Origin: Pseudonocardia parietis
GTDB taxonomy: Bacteria > Actinomycetota > Actinomycetes > Mycobacteriales > Pseudonocardiaceae
Direction of reading: 5' to 3'
Assembly: GCF_017876315.1 (NCBI RefSeq)
Contig: NZ_JAGINU010000001.1
Coordinates: 5,642,001 to 5,706,000 of the forward strand
Length of the DNA: 64,000 nucleotides
Each line of letters opens with the position of its first letter. Within the stretch, counting starts at the first letter, position 1. The position numbers were made by a program, and so were the translations under genes. Below the pieces are notes generated by a model. The model ran no database searches. It saw only the letters and a program-made list of their open reading frames with translations, and had not been told where the DNA came from. Positions 51,144-59,783 of the stretch are shown here, piece by piece.

Positions 51144-52640
51144 TCACCCGCTCTCGTTCAGCTCCCGGTGCGCGATCTTGCCGCTGGCCGTGAGCGGCAG
51201 CCGGTCGCGGAGATGGAACCGGACCGGGATCTTGTAGGCCGCGATGCGGTCGGCGAGGAAGGCCGCGAGCTCGTCGCCCGTGACCGTCCGGCCGGGCCGG
51301 GGCACCACGAAGGCGACCGGCACCTGGCCCTCGTCCGGGTCGGGAACACCGATCACCGCGGCCAGGGCCACGTCCGGGTGCCGGTCGAGCGCCGCCTCCA
51401 CCTCGCCCGGGGTGATCTTGGAGGTGCGGCGCACGATCAGGTCCTTGAGCCTGCCCTCGAACCACCAGTCACCGTGGGCGTCGCGCCGGCCGCGGTCGCC
51501 GGTGCGCAGCCAGCCGTCCTCCAGCGTGGCCGCGGTCAGCGGTTCGTCCTCCCAGTAGCCGCGCATCACCATGGGCCCGCGCACGAGCAGCTCGCCGGTC
51601 GCCGCGTCCGCGCGGACCTCGACCCCGGACAGCGGCGCGCCGATGCACCCGTCGCGTTCCGGCCGGGACTCCCGCACGACGGTGAGCCAGATCGCCTCGG
51701 TCATGCCCCAGCCCACCGCGATCGGGTGGCCCGCCACCTCGAGGAACTCGACGGCCAGGGCCGCCGGCACGGTGTCCCCGCCGGTATAGACCCCGCGCAG
51801 CGAGGAGAACCAGTCCCGGCAGGCGCCCGGGGCGCGCACGACCTGGGCCAGCACGTCGATGTGGGTGCACACCAGCGTCGGGCGCCGTTCGCGCAGCGCC
51901 GCGACGTACCGCTCGACGTCGAATCCCTCGAACAGGGCCACCGTCCCGCCGCAGCACAACGTGCCCAGCGTCGCGATGAACCCGCTGACGTGGACCAGCG
52001 GCTCGAACACCTGCGTCACGTCCGAGGTGTCGACGCCACCGAGCGCCTCGGCCGTGCTGGTGAGCACCGCCAGGGCCGAGGCGTGCGTGTGCACGACACC
52101 CTTCGGCTCCCCCGTCGAGCCGGAGGTGAAGAACAGCACGGCCGGGGCGTCGGCGGCCGGCTGCACCGCCGGGAGCGCCGGGCCGTGCAGCAACGGGTCC
52201 AGCGACTCGCGCCCGGGCGCGTCGCCGACCACCAGGATCCGGACGCCGTCGAGCACGTCCGGATCGACCCGGCCGAGCCGCTCCAGTCGATCGGCCTGCA
52301 CGATGATCCAGCGCGGGCGGGCCCGGCGCAGTGCCCGCTCGATCTCGGGTGGGGCGTAGCGCGAGTTCAGCGGCGTGGCCACCGCACCGGCGTCGAAACA
52401 GGCCAGGTAGGCGAGCACGACCTCCGGCCCGTTCGGCAGCAGCAACGCGACGCGCTCGCCGGCCAGCCCGTCCCCCGCCATCGCGGCGGCCAGCGACCCG
52501 GACGCCGCGGTCAGCTCGGCGTAGCTCCACCGCCGATCGGCGTGCACGAGTGCGTCCCGGTCGCCGGCGTGCACGCCGAGCAGGCCGGCCAGCGCGGACG
52601 GACGGTGTGACGGCGGTGACGTCCCGGCTTCCACGGACAC
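51144..52640 (-). CDS. AMP-binding acyl-CoA synthetase/ligase
   Basis: The 498-residue protein is an ANL-superfamily adenylating enzyme: FFTSGSTGEPKGVVHTHAS (P-loop A3), VGWGMTEAIW (A5), DGWLRTGDRGRRDAHGDWWFEGRLKDLIVRRTSKITPGEVE (A7-A8) and LTASGKIAHRELN with the catalytic Lys (A10). It activates a carboxylic acid to its acyl-CoA; the acid is unknown. GTG 52640 has a GGGAAGGGG site. It converges on the HATPase gene with a 10-bp gap and is transcribed alone. Confidence 0.85.
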   Translation of the reverse strand: MSVEAGTSPPSHRPSALAGLLGVHAGDRDALVHADRRWSYAELTAASGSLAAAMAGDGLAGERVALLLPNGPEVVLAYLACFDAGAVATPLNSRYAPPEIERALRRARPRWIIVQADRLERLGRVDPDVLDGVRILVVGDAPGRESLDPLLHGPALPAVQPAADAPAVLFFTSGSTGEPKGVVHTHASALAVLTSTAEALGGVDTSDVTQVFEPLVHVSGFIATLGTLCCGGTVALFEGFDVERYVAALRERRPTLVCTHIDVLAQVVRAPGACRDWFSSLRGVYTGGDTVPAALAVEFLEVAGHPIAVGWGMTEAIWLTVVRESRPERDGCIGAPLSGVEVRADAATGELLVRGPMVMRGYWEDEPLTAATLEDGWLRTGDRGRRDAHGDWWFEGRLKDLIVRRTSKITPGEVEAALDRHPDVALAAVIGVPDPDEGQVPVAFVVPRPGRTVTGDELAAFLADRIAAYKIPVRFHLRDRLPLTASGKIAHRELNESG

Positions 52641-52798
52641 GGTCGGCCCCTTCCCCGGTACGCCACGCGGTCCGTGGCCGGACGTCGAGCGTGCCAGGGT
52701 CCCGGCCCGGCGCTCTCGTCAATCCTGACGATTCCCGGCCATCCCGCCCGGCCGCGCGGCGCCAGGATGGCCCGCGACCACGTCCGGGAGGTCCGCCG

Positions 52799-53518
52799 AT
52801 GACCGAGCCGTCCGCAGGCGTCGACATGCACCGTCGCGTCGTGGTCCCGGTGCTGGTCGCCCTGACCGTGGTCACCGGTCTGGTGGACGCGGTGAGCTTC
52901 CTCGGCCTCGGGCAGGTGTTCGTCGCCGTCATGACCGGCAACGTGGTGTTCCTCGGCCTCGGGCTGGCCGGTGCGCCGGACACCCCGGTGCTCGAACCGC
53001 TGTGCGCACTCGCCGCGTTCGCGCTCGGCGCCGCAGGCGGCGGCCGGGCGATCACCCGTTGGGCCGGGCACCGCGGCCGGGTGCTGCTCGTCGCGATCGT
53101 GCTGGAGCTGGTGCTGGTGCTCGGCGCGGCGGTGATCGCGCTCGCGGAGCTGCACCTGACCAGCCGGGCCGCTGCGCTGGCCGTCGTCGGGCTGATGGCC
53201 TGCGGCCTGGCGGTGCAGAACACGGTCGTCCGGCACCTCGCGGTACGGGACTTCACCACGACGCTGCTCACGCTGACCCTGACCGGGATGGTCGCCGACT
53301 CGCACCCGGCCGGCGGGTCCGGGGGTCACGTGCTCCGGCGCGGCACCTCGGTGCTCGCCCTGTTCGCCGGTGCGCTGGTCGGCGGGCTGTTCGTGGTCCG
53401 GGCGGGCGTCGGCCCGCCGTTGCTGCTGGTCGCCGCGATGCTGGTCGTGGTACTCGGGGTGCTCGGGCGGAGCCTGCGGCGCTCGGCCGCGGCGGACTGG
53501 GAGGCGCCGACGGTCTGA
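52799..53518 (+). CDS. DUF1275 (YoaK-like) membrane protein
   Basis: The 239-residue protein has about six to seven hydrophobic helices and the family phrases LTVVTGLVDAVSFLGLGQVFVAVMTGNVVFLG and GLAVQNTVVRHLAVRDFTTTLLTLTLTGM. DUF1275 members are of unknown function, possibly transport. ATG 52799 has a GGGAGG site. It diverges from the acyl-CoA ligase and is followed directly by the palindrome array at 53577. Confidence 0.8.
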   Translation: MTEPSAGVDMHRRVVVPVLVALTVVTGLVDAVSFLGLGQVFVAVMTGNVVFLGLGLAGAPDTPVLEPLCALAAFALGAAGGGRAITRWAGHRGRVLLVAIVLELVLVLGAAVIALAELHLTSRAAALAVVGLMACGLAVQNTVVRHLAVRDFTTTLLTLTLTGMVADSHPAGGSGGHVLRRGTSVLALFAGALVGGLFVVRAGVGPPLLLVAAMLVVVLGVLGRSLRRSAAADWEAPTV

Positions 53519-53576
53519 GCTACCCGGCTGCGGGCTTCTCCCGGTGTCCCGGCGCAACTCGACCCCGTCCGGGGCG

Positions 53577-53695
53577 CGTTCCGCGGAACGTGCTGTGTGC
53601 CGGAGGACGGGCCGCACTGCGTTCCGCGGAACGCTCGGTGGACGCGGGACCCGCTGCCGCGTTCCGCGGGACCCGCTGCCGCGTTCCGCGGAACG
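53577..53695. repeat. Second array of CGTTCCGCGGAACG palindromes
   Basis: Perfect copies lie at 53577-53590, 53620-53633 and 53682-53695, with a one-armed variant (CGTTCCGCGGGACC) at 53660-53673. The last two share a tandem unit GGGACCCGCTGCCGCGTTCC. The array lies between the stop of the DUF1275 gene and the stop of the convergent hydrolase gene, and matches the array at 52-285. Confidence 0.8.
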
Positions 53696-53761
53696 CGCCG
53701 GTCGTGGACGGCACGGTCGCCCCGGCCACCCGTGACCGAGGTCGACGCCCACCGCTTCGGC

Positions 53762-54733
53762 CTACGCCGGGTGGGGGCGGCACCGGGCGACCGGGCCCTC
53801 CGCCGCCAGGTGGGTGTCCAGCCAGCGCAGGATGCGGTCGGGCTCGCGCTGGAAGTGCAGGTACCCGTCCCAGCGCCGGGTGCTGTCCTCGATCCAGAAC
53901 AGCTCCTTGTCCGGCGCGGCGACCGCGGCGTGCACCGCGGCGACGTCCGCGGGCGTGGTCAGCACGTCGTGGCGTACCTGATAGGTCAGCGTCGGCACCC
54001 GGACGTGGGATGCGGCCGGGACCGGCGACCGGTCGTCGAACGAGTACCCGGACAGAGCGGTCAGTGCGCGGTCGACGTCGTCGACCCGGGCCGCGGGGAG
54101 CCCGGCAGCGGCCACGCTCCGCTGTGCGAGCCGGCGCGGGGACAGCGGCTGGCAGGCCACCAGGGCGCGGACCCGGTCGAACGCGTCCGGGCGGCGGCGC
54201 ATCGCGAACAGGGTGGCGTTGGCGCCGAGGCAGCGGCTGAACAGCCCGATCGGCAGGCCGTCCAGATCCGCCCGGCCGCGGATCCGGTCCAGGGCTCCCA
54301 CGACGTCGGCCGACTCGAGGACGCCGCTGGTGATCGACCCGTCGTGCGCGGTCGCGCTGTCGCCGTGGTTGCGCAGGTCGTAGGCGAGCACGTGATAGCC
54401 GGCATGGTGCAGCAGTGCCAGATCGGGCAGGAAGTCGACCTCGACGTCGTTGCCGGCGGCCGCGTACTGCGCCCGCCACGGATCACGGTGCGAGGGCAGC
54501 CCGGTGCGGGAGAAGCCGCGTGGATGGTTGACGACCACGATCCCCCGTGGCTGCGGCGACGGCACGAACCACCCGGACAGGGCGATCCCGTCCTCGGCGG
54601 GGAACGTGACGTCCTCGAACGCCAGCCCGTGGTCGGCCGGGCTGCCCAGCACCGGTGAGCGGGCAGTGGTGACGAAGCTGCGGGCGATCGCCGCGATGCG
54701 GTCCTCGCCGGGTCGGGTGTCCGTGTGTGCCAT
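53762..54733 (-). CDS. Alpha/beta-hydrolase with probable Cys nucleophile
   Basis: The 323-residue protein has the alpha/beta-hydrolase layout: IALSGWFVPSPQPRGIVVVNHPRG, YHVLAYDLRNHGDS, the elbow GLFSRCLGANA, and a late HFQREPDRILRWLDTHL. The elbow reads SRCLG where GxSxG is usual, so Cys, as in dienelactone hydrolase, would be the nucleophile. This makes a hydrolase or a related non-esterase likely. No signal peptide is seen. ATG 54733 has a GGAGAG site. It converges on the DUF1275 gene across the palindrome array. Confidence 0.72.
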   Translation of the reverse strand: MAHTDTRPGEDRIAAIARSFVTTARSPVLGSPADHGLAFEDVTFPAEDGIALSGWFVPSPQPRGIVVVNHPRGFSRTGLPSHRDPWRAQYAAAGNDVEVDFLPDLALLHHAGYHVLAYDLRNHGDSATAHDGSITSGVLESADVVGALDRIRGRADLDGLPIGLFSRCLGANATLFAMRRRPDAFDRVRALVACQPLSPRRLAQRSVAAAGLPAARVDDVDRALTALSGYSFDDRSPVPAASHVRVPTLTYQVRHDVLTTPADVAAVHAAVAAPDKELFWIEDSTRRWDGYLHFQREPDRILRWLDTHLAAEGPVARCRPHPA

Positions 54734-54838
54734 GGCGGGCTCTCCTGCCGGATCGGGTACGTGAGGACCCGGCCGGTACCCGGAGCGATGACCATCGACG
54801 GTACGCGCATCCGCTGCCGGTGGAGGGAGCCCTCGGCG

Positions 54839-55690
54839 TCAGACCCAGGTCCGCAGAGTGGTTGCCAGCGGCTCGGTCGGGTGGCCGATGAGCCGGGACA
54901 GGTCCCCGGGGGTGGGGGCCATGGCGCCGTCGCGCATGTTGGCGTTGAGCGTGACCATGAAGGCGGCGGTGCCCTCGTCGAGGCCGGCCCCGAGGAGCTG
55001 CTCCCGCTCCTGCTCGCTGGTGAGTGCCTGGTAGTGCACCGGGGTGTCGAGCACCTGGGCTGCGGTGGCGGCGAGCTCGTCGAAGGACCAGGCGGTGTCG
55101 CCGGAGAGCTCATAAGCCTTGTTCTCGTGGCCGGGTGTGCTGAGCACGACGGCGGCGGCCTCGGCGAAGTCCTTGCGCGGGGCGGTGGCCATGCGGCCGT
55201 CGCCGATGCTGTTGGCGATGACGCCGCGTTCGCGGGCGCCGGTGAAGTCCTGCTGGTGGTTCTCGGTGTACCAGCCGTTGCGCAGGAAGGTCGCGGGGAT
55301 GCCGGAGGCGGTGATGAGCTCCTCGGTGGCCTTGTGGTCGGCGGCGAGCTCGAGGATGGTCGTCGGCGCCTTCAGGCCCGAGGTGTAGACGAGGTGGGGC
55401 ACGCCGGCCCGGCGGGCGGCGTCGATCGCCCGGCCGTGCTGGGCGACGCGGTCGCCTGGGCCGAAGGAGACCAGGAGCAGCGTGTCGACTCCGGCCAGCG
55501 TCTTCGCGGTGCCGGCGGTGTCGTCCAGGTCGACGGTGGCCGCGCGCAGGCCGCGGTCGGCGAGTTCGGTGAGGCGGTCGGTGTTGCGGCCGAGGGCGAG
55601 AATGTCGCCGGCGGGGACGTCACGCCGGAGGAGGGCGTCGATGGTGAGGGCGCCGAGCTTGCCGGTGGCGCCGATGATCGCGATGGTCAC
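54839..55690 (-). CDS. NmrA/QorB-like NAD(P)-dependent reductase
   Basis: The 283-residue protein is an atypical short-chain reductase: VTIAIIGATGKLGALTIDALL (GxxGxxG), LGRNTDRLTELADRG, a long LVYTSGLKAPTT strand and NGWYTENHQ, the NmrA-type lid. It resembles QorB-like quinone oxidoreductases. It shares its strand with the zeta-crystallin-type reductase gene, 56 bp upstream, and both probably answer to the TetR gene. GTG 55690 has an AAGGA site; a longer start at 55720 is less likely. Confidence 0.78.
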   Translation of the reverse strand: MTIAIIGATGKLGALTIDALLRRDVPAGDILALGRNTDRLTELADRGLRAATVDLDDTAGTAKTLAGVDTLLLVSFGPGDRVAQHGRAIDAARRAGVPHLVYTSGLKAPTTILELAADHKATEELITASGIPATFLRNGWYTENHQQDFTGARERGVIANSIGDGRMATAPRKDFAEAAAVVLSTPGHENKAYELSGDTAWSFDELAATAAQVLDTPVHYQALTSEQEREQLLGAGLDEGTAAFMVTLNANMRDGAMAPTPGDLSRLIGHPTEPLATTLRTWV

Positions 55691-55746
55691 GGGTTCCTTC
55701 TTCCGGTGTGGTGTTGTCACGTGCGGACAGCGGGCCCGCGTGGAGA

Positions 55747-56685
55747 TCAGGCGCAGGTGACGGTGATCTTGCCGAGGGTCCCGGCGCGGAAGGCGTCGAA
55801 CGCCTCCGGCGCCTGCTCCAGCCCGAAGGTCGCGGTGACCGGGACCCTCAGCTCGCCGGCGGCGACCTGGCCGGCCAGGGTGGTGAGGCTCCGCGGGGCG
55901 GGATCGGCCATGATCGGGTGGACGGTGACACCGGCGGCCTCGACGGCCTCCTGGGTCAGCCCGAGGGTGGAGGCGATCCGCCCGCCGTTGCGCAGCAGGC
56001 CCACCAGCGGGCCGGCGTCCCCGGCCAGGTGCAGGACCACGTCCACGCCCTCGGGGGCCGACGCGCGGACCTGCGCGTCCAGGTCGGCGGTGTAGTCCAC
56101 GACCGCAACGTCGGCGTCGGTCAGGCCGGCGACGAAGTCGGCCTCGGCGCCGGGACGGGCGGTGGCGATCACCCGGGCGCCGCGAGCGGCGACCATCTGC
56201 ACAGCCAGCGCGCCGACACCGCCGGTGGCACCGGCGACCAGGACCGTCTCGCCCTTCTGCGGGGCGGCGGCCGCCACGCTGTCCAGCGCGGCCGTGCCGG
56301 CCAGACCCAGCGCGCCCGCGTCAGTGAGGTCCAGGCCCGCGGGGATGTGGGCGACGCCGTAGCCGGCGGACACGGTGACGTACTCGGCCAGCGCACCGCT
56401 ACCGAGGAACGGCTTCATCGCCACACCGAAGACCGCGTCGCCGGCCGTGAAGCCTTCCACTCCCTCACCGACGGTCTCGACCGTCCCGGCGAAGTCCATG
56501 CCCAGCACCAGCGGGAAGCGGTGCTCCATCATCCCGTCGAGCAGCCCCGCCGTCACCGACAGGTCGAAACCGTTCACCGACGAACCGGCGACCTTCACCA
56601 CCAGCTCCCCCGCACCGGGCATCGGGGCGTCGACCTCGGCGACGGCCGGGGCGGAGGGAACCTCGTTCAGCGTGAGAGCACGCAT
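55747..56685 (-). CDS. Zeta-crystallin-type NADPH:quinone oxidoreductase
   Basis: The 312-residue medium-chain reductase starts MRALTLNEVPSAPAVAEVDAPMPGAGELVVKVAGSSVNGFDLSV and has VLVAGATGGVGALAVQMVAARGARVIATAR, the NADPH fold. It lacks the zinc ligands of alcohol dehydrogenases, as quinone reductases do. It should reduce quinones or enones with NADPH. It is the first gene after the divergent TetR promoter, followed by the QorB-like gene. Confidence 0.83.
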   Translation of the reverse strand: MRALTLNEVPSAPAVAEVDAPMPGAGELVVKVAGSSVNGFDLSVTAGLLDGMMEHRFPLVLGMDFAGTVETVGEGVEGFTAGDAVFGVAMKPFLGSGALAEYVTVSAGYGVAHIPAGLDLTDAGALGLAGTAALDSVAAAAPQKGETVLVAGATGGVGALAVQMVAARGARVIATARPGAEADFVAGLTDADVAVVDYTADLDAQVRASAPEGVDVVLHLAGDAGPLVGLLRNGGRIASTLGLTQEAVEAAGVTVHPIMADPAPRSLTTLAGQVAAGELRVPVTATFGLEQAPEAFDAFRAGTLGKITVTCA

Positions 56686-56703
56686 CGCACAACACCTTCC
56701 CTA

Positions 56704-56780
56704 GAAGTGGAACGGCCTTCCCGCTTCACTCTGCTCAGCATAACGACACAACTGGGCCCCCTGTTCCACTTCAGTAGGAT
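56704..56780. promoter_or_regulatory. Divergent control region with widely spaced inverted repeat
   Basis: GAAGTGGAAC (56704-56713) and GTTCCACTTC (56763-56772) are perfect 10-bp inverted copies 49 bp apart, one near each divergent gene start. TAGGAT at 56775-56780 precedes the tetR ATG by seven bases. These are likely binding sites of the TetR product on both promoters. Confidence 0.6.
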
Positions 56781-56787
56781 GAGAGGT

Positions 56788-57483
56788 ATGCCTCCGACCA
56801 CAGCCCCTGGTGACAGCCCCGATCAGCCGCCAGAGGCCAGGCTGCGCGTCGATGCCGAACGCAACCGCGACCGCATCCTGGCCGCCGCGCGGCGCCTGTT
56901 CGCCTCCGAGGGACTCGGCGTCTCTATGGCCGCCGTCGCCCGCGAGGCCGGGGTCGGCAAGGCCACGCTGTCGCGCCGCTTCGCCACCCGCGACGAGCTG
57001 GTCAACGCGGTCTTCGCCGACCGCATGGACGGCTACGCGGCCGCGGTCTCCACCGCCCTGACCGCCCCCGACCCCTGGGCCGGCTTCACCGGGTACGTGC
57101 AGACCGTCTGTGCCATGCAGGCCGCCGACCGCGGCTTCGCCGACGTGCTGACCATGACCTTCCCCGCCGCCAGAGCCCTCGAAGAGCGCCGCACCGAGGC
57201 GCACGACGGCTTCCTCGAGCTCATCGCCCGCGCGAAGGACACCGGCCACCTGCGTGCGGACTTCACCGACCGCGACATGCCGATCCTGCTCATGGCCAAC
57301 GCCGGCGTCATCAACGCCGCCGGTGACGCCGCCCCCGACGCCTGGCAGCGCCTGGTCGCCCACATGCTCCGCTCCTACGCCACCCCCGGCGCACCGCTGC
57401 CCCCGATGCCCGACGCCCCCACTCCCACCGCCCTCTACCGCGCCATGGTCCGCCTCGCCCGCCCCGGTGGCGACCGCCACTGA
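56788..57483 (+). CDS. TetR-family regulator of the quinone reductase genes
   Basis: The 231-residue protein has the TetR helix-turn-helix near residue 20 (NRDRILAAARRLFASEGLGVSMAAVAREAGVGKATLSRRFATRDELV) and a C-terminal TetR_C-like domain with PWAGFTGYVQTVCAMQAADRGFADVLTMTFP. It diverges from two reductase genes and very likely represses them until a quinone or electrophile binds. ATG 56788 is chosen over ATG 56779 because it follows TAGGAT by seven bases (leaderless). Confidence 0.85.
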   Translation: MPPTTAPGDSPDQPPEARLRVDAERNRDRILAAARRLFASEGLGVSMAAVAREAGVGKATLSRRFATRDELVNAVFADRMDGYAAAVSTALTAPDPWAGFTGYVQTVCAMQAADRGFADVLTMTFPAARALEERRTEAHDGFLELIARAKDTGHLRADFTDRDMPILLMANAGVINAAGDAAPDAWQRLVAHMLRSYATPGAPLPPMPDAPTPTALYRAMVRLARPGGDRH

Positions 57484-57492
57484 CTGCACCGT

Positions 57493-57516
57493 GCCGTACG
57501 TCGAGAGGCGTACGGC
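57493..57516 (+). terminator. Hairpin after the tetR gene
   Basis: GCCGTACG and CGTACGGC form an 8-bp stem around TCGAGAGG, 9 bp after the stop codon. Confidence 0.55.
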
Positions 57517-57558
57517 CACCGGTGTCTCGCGGCCGATTCCGGACCGGCCGGTTGTTCC

Positions 57559-57564
57559 TAGCGT
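57559..57564 (+). promoter_or_regulatory. -10 element TAGCGT of the two-component operon
   Basis: CCTAGCGTCGGT holds TAGCGT about 48 bp before ATG 57612, as at 39077. It is the likely promoter of the four-gene operon. Confidence 0.4.
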
Positions 57565-57611
57565 CGGTCGTGTGACCGGAGAGCCCGGTCCGTGGACGAC
57601 GTGGGGGACCT

Positions 57612-58130
57612 ATGAGGACGAGACCGGGCCGGGCCGTGTCGATCGTGTTCGCCTGGATGGCGATCACGACCTTCAGCGGGGTGCTGATCGAGACGCTGCT
57701 GATCTACCCGAACATCTTCGCCGACGTGCCGGCGTCGCTCGTGCGCAGCACCGCGTTCTTCTCCGAGGTCGGGCCGGGCGACGTGTTCCCGGTGCTAGGC
57801 CTGGCGACGCTGGTGACCGGCGTGGCGACGATCGCGGTGACCTGGCGGCTGCGGCCGGCCCGGCTGCGGGCGCTGGCCGCGGTGGCGGTGACGCTCGTCG
57901 GGGAGTTCGGTTTCTCGGCGTGGTTCTTCTGGCCGCGCAACACCGTGATGTTCGTCGAGGGCCCGGCGGTCCATCCCGCCGGCGAGCTGATCCGCGTGGC
58001 ATGGGAGTTCGAGACCGGGCACTGGCTGCGGCTGGCCCTGTGCGGTGTGACGGCGGTGCTGGCGTTCTCGGCACTGCTGCGGGTTCTCGCCGGGCAGCGC
58101 ACGGTCGCGCCGGTCGGGGAGGTTGTGTGA
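57612..58130 (+). CDS. Membrane protein of the two-component operon (1)
   Basis: The 172-residue protein has four hydrophobic segments (AVSIVFAWMAITTFSGVLIETLLIYP, GDVFPVLGLATLVTGVATIAVTW, ALAAVAVTLVGEFGFSAWFFWP, HWLRLALCGVTAVLAFSALLRVL). The layout and the RNTVMFVEG loop recall DUF1772-like proteins, but I do not assign a family. It is first in an operon whose genes overlap or nearly touch. Confidence 0.6.
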   Translation: MRTRPGRAVSIVFAWMAITTFSGVLIETLLIYPNIFADVPASLVRSTAFFSEVGPGDVFPVLGLATLVTGVATIAVTWRLRPARLRALAAVAVTLVGEFGFSAWFFWPRNTVMFVEGPAVHPAGELIRVAWEFETGHWLRLALCGVTAVLAFSALLRVLAGQRTVAPVGEVV

Positions 58131-58570
58131 TGTGGCGGCTCGGGCTGTCCCCCGCGGTGGTCCTCGCGCTGGCGCTGCTCGGGGTGCCCCGGGTGGTGGC
58201 GCACGATCTCGGGCCGGTCGGCGGGGTGACGAACGCGCTGCTGGTCTTCGTCCCGATCGCCGTCTGGCTGGGTGTGGTGGTGTGGCGGCAGACGCCCCGC
58301 CCGTTCCTGACGCTGCTGGTGATCGGCCTGGTCTACGGCGTTCTGGTCGGGCTGACCCACCAGCTGCTGTGGCCGTGGGCGTTCGAGACCCCGCCCCGGC
58401 TCGGCGGGAACCTTGCCGGAACGCTGTCCCCGATGGTGGAGTCGATGGTGCTGCGCCTGTTCGCATTCGGGAGCAGCGTGCTGACCGGGCTCGGGGTGGG
58501 GGCGCTGGTCGGTCTGGTCGGCTGGGCGGCGCTCCGGGTCCGCGGGCCGCGCGCCCACTCCGGCGGGTGA
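58130..58570 (+). CDS. Membrane protein of the two-component operon (2)
   Basis: The 146-residue protein has four hydrophobic helices and no soluble domain. Its ATG 58130 shares a base with the stop of the preceding gene, and it ends 10 bp before the histidine kinase gene. I do not recognise the family. It may help the kinase sense a membrane signal or be its output (inference). Confidence 0.6.
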   Translation: MWRLGLSPAVVLALALLGVPRVVAHDLGPVGGVTNALLVFVPIAVWLGVVVWRQTPRPFLTLLVIGLVYGVLVGLTHQLLWPWAFETPPRLGGNLAGTLSPMVESMVLRLFAFGSSVLTGLGVGALVGLVGWAALRVRGPRAHSGG

Positions 58571-58580
58571 TCGTGGGGGG

Positions 58581-59783
58581 ATGGCCGTGACCGTCAGCGG
58601 GGCAGGCGACGACGCACGCCGGGCGCGCGCGCTCGACGTCGTCCTCTCCGTCATGACGATCGTCCTGGTGGGGGTGGCCGTCTCCGCCGATCTCGGCGAC
58701 GGCGTCGGGCCGGGGCCCGTCGCGTACGGGTTCACCGTCGGTCTGGGCGGGCTGATGCTGGTCCGTCGCCGGTTCCCGGTGGGAGTCCTGGTGACGACCG
58801 CGGTCGGCCTGCTCCTCTACTACCGGCTCGGGCAGCCGCCGATCGGGCTCGCCGTCCCGGTGGTCGCCGCGCTGTTCTCCGCCGCCGAGCAGGGCCGTAC
58901 CCGGTGGGCGAGCGCGGTCGCGGTCGTGCTGCTCGTGGTGTCCACATCAGTCCGCACGGCGCAGGGCGACGATCCCGGGCTGGTGCTGGGCTACGAGCTC
59001 CCGTCGACGGCTGCGTTGATGGCGGCCTCGATCGCCTGCGGCGCCGCGGTGCGGGCGCGGCGCGAGTGGCACGCCGAACGGCGGCGGCGGGAGGTCACCG
59101 CCCGCTGGGAACGCGAGCGGGAGGCCACGGACCGGGTGGAACGCGAACGACTGCGGATCGCCCGCGACCTGCACGACCTGCTGGCGCACACCACGGCGGT
59201 GATCGCGCTGCACGCCGACGTCGCCCGCGAGGCGTTGCGCGACGACCCCGACACGGCCGACCGCTCCCTGGCGACGGTGCGCGCCGCGTGCTCGTCGATC
59301 ACCCGGGAGCTGCGCGCCACCCTCGGCGTGCTGCGCGATCCGGCCGAGTCCGGTGGCCCGCCGCCGGACGCCCTACGGGAGCGGCTGGCGGCACTCGTCG
59401 ACGAGGCCCGGCTCGCCGGCACCGAGGTCTCCTTCGACGCGAGCGACGGGCTCGACGCCCTCCCCGCGGTCACCGCGACCACCACCTTCCACGTCGTCCA
59501 GGAGGCGCTGACCAATGTGCTCCGGCACTCGCCCGCGTCCCGTGTGGAGCTCACCGTCGTCGCCGGGCCCGACCAGGTCACGATACGGGTGGCCGACGAC
59601 GGCGGGTGCGTCGCCGGACCCGGAACGGCCGGGGTCGCCGGGTCGGGAACGGGCGGGTGGGGGCTCATCGGGATGCGGGAACGGGTCGAGTTGACCGGTG
59701 GCCGGCTGAGTGCGGCCCCCGGGCCGCGCGGGTTCGTCGTCGAGGCGACCCTGCCGGTTCCGTCGGTCGGCGGTGCGCCGTGA
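58581..59783 (+). CDS. NarL-class sensor histidine kinase
   Basis: The 400-residue protein has about five N-terminal membrane helices with short loops, then a HisKA_3 dimerisation domain with ERLRIARDLHDLLAHTTAV (phospho-acceptor His198) and a GHKL ATPase with the N box EALTNVLRH, then GWGLIGMRERVE (G2). There is no extracellular sensor domain, so it likely senses the membrane, as in LiaS/DesK-type kinases. It overlaps its regulator by 4 bp. Confidence 0.88.
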   Translation: MAVTVSGAGDDARRARALDVVLSVMTIVLVGVAVSADLGDGVGPGPVAYGFTVGLGGLMLVRRRFPVGVLVTTAVGLLLYYRLGQPPIGLAVPVVAALFSAAEQGRTRWASAVAVVLLVVSTSVRTAQGDDPGLVLGYELPSTAALMAASIACGAAVRARREWHAERRRREVTARWEREREATDRVERERLRIARDLHDLLAHTTAVIALHADVAREALRDDPDTADRSLATVRAACSSITRELRATLGVLRDPAESGGPPPDALRERLAALVDEARLAGTEVSFDASDGLDALPAVTATTTFHVVQEALTNVLRHSPASRVELTVVAGPDQVTIRVADDGGCVAGPGTAGVAGSGTGGWGLIGMRERVELTGGRLSAAPGPRGFVVEATLPVPSVGGAP

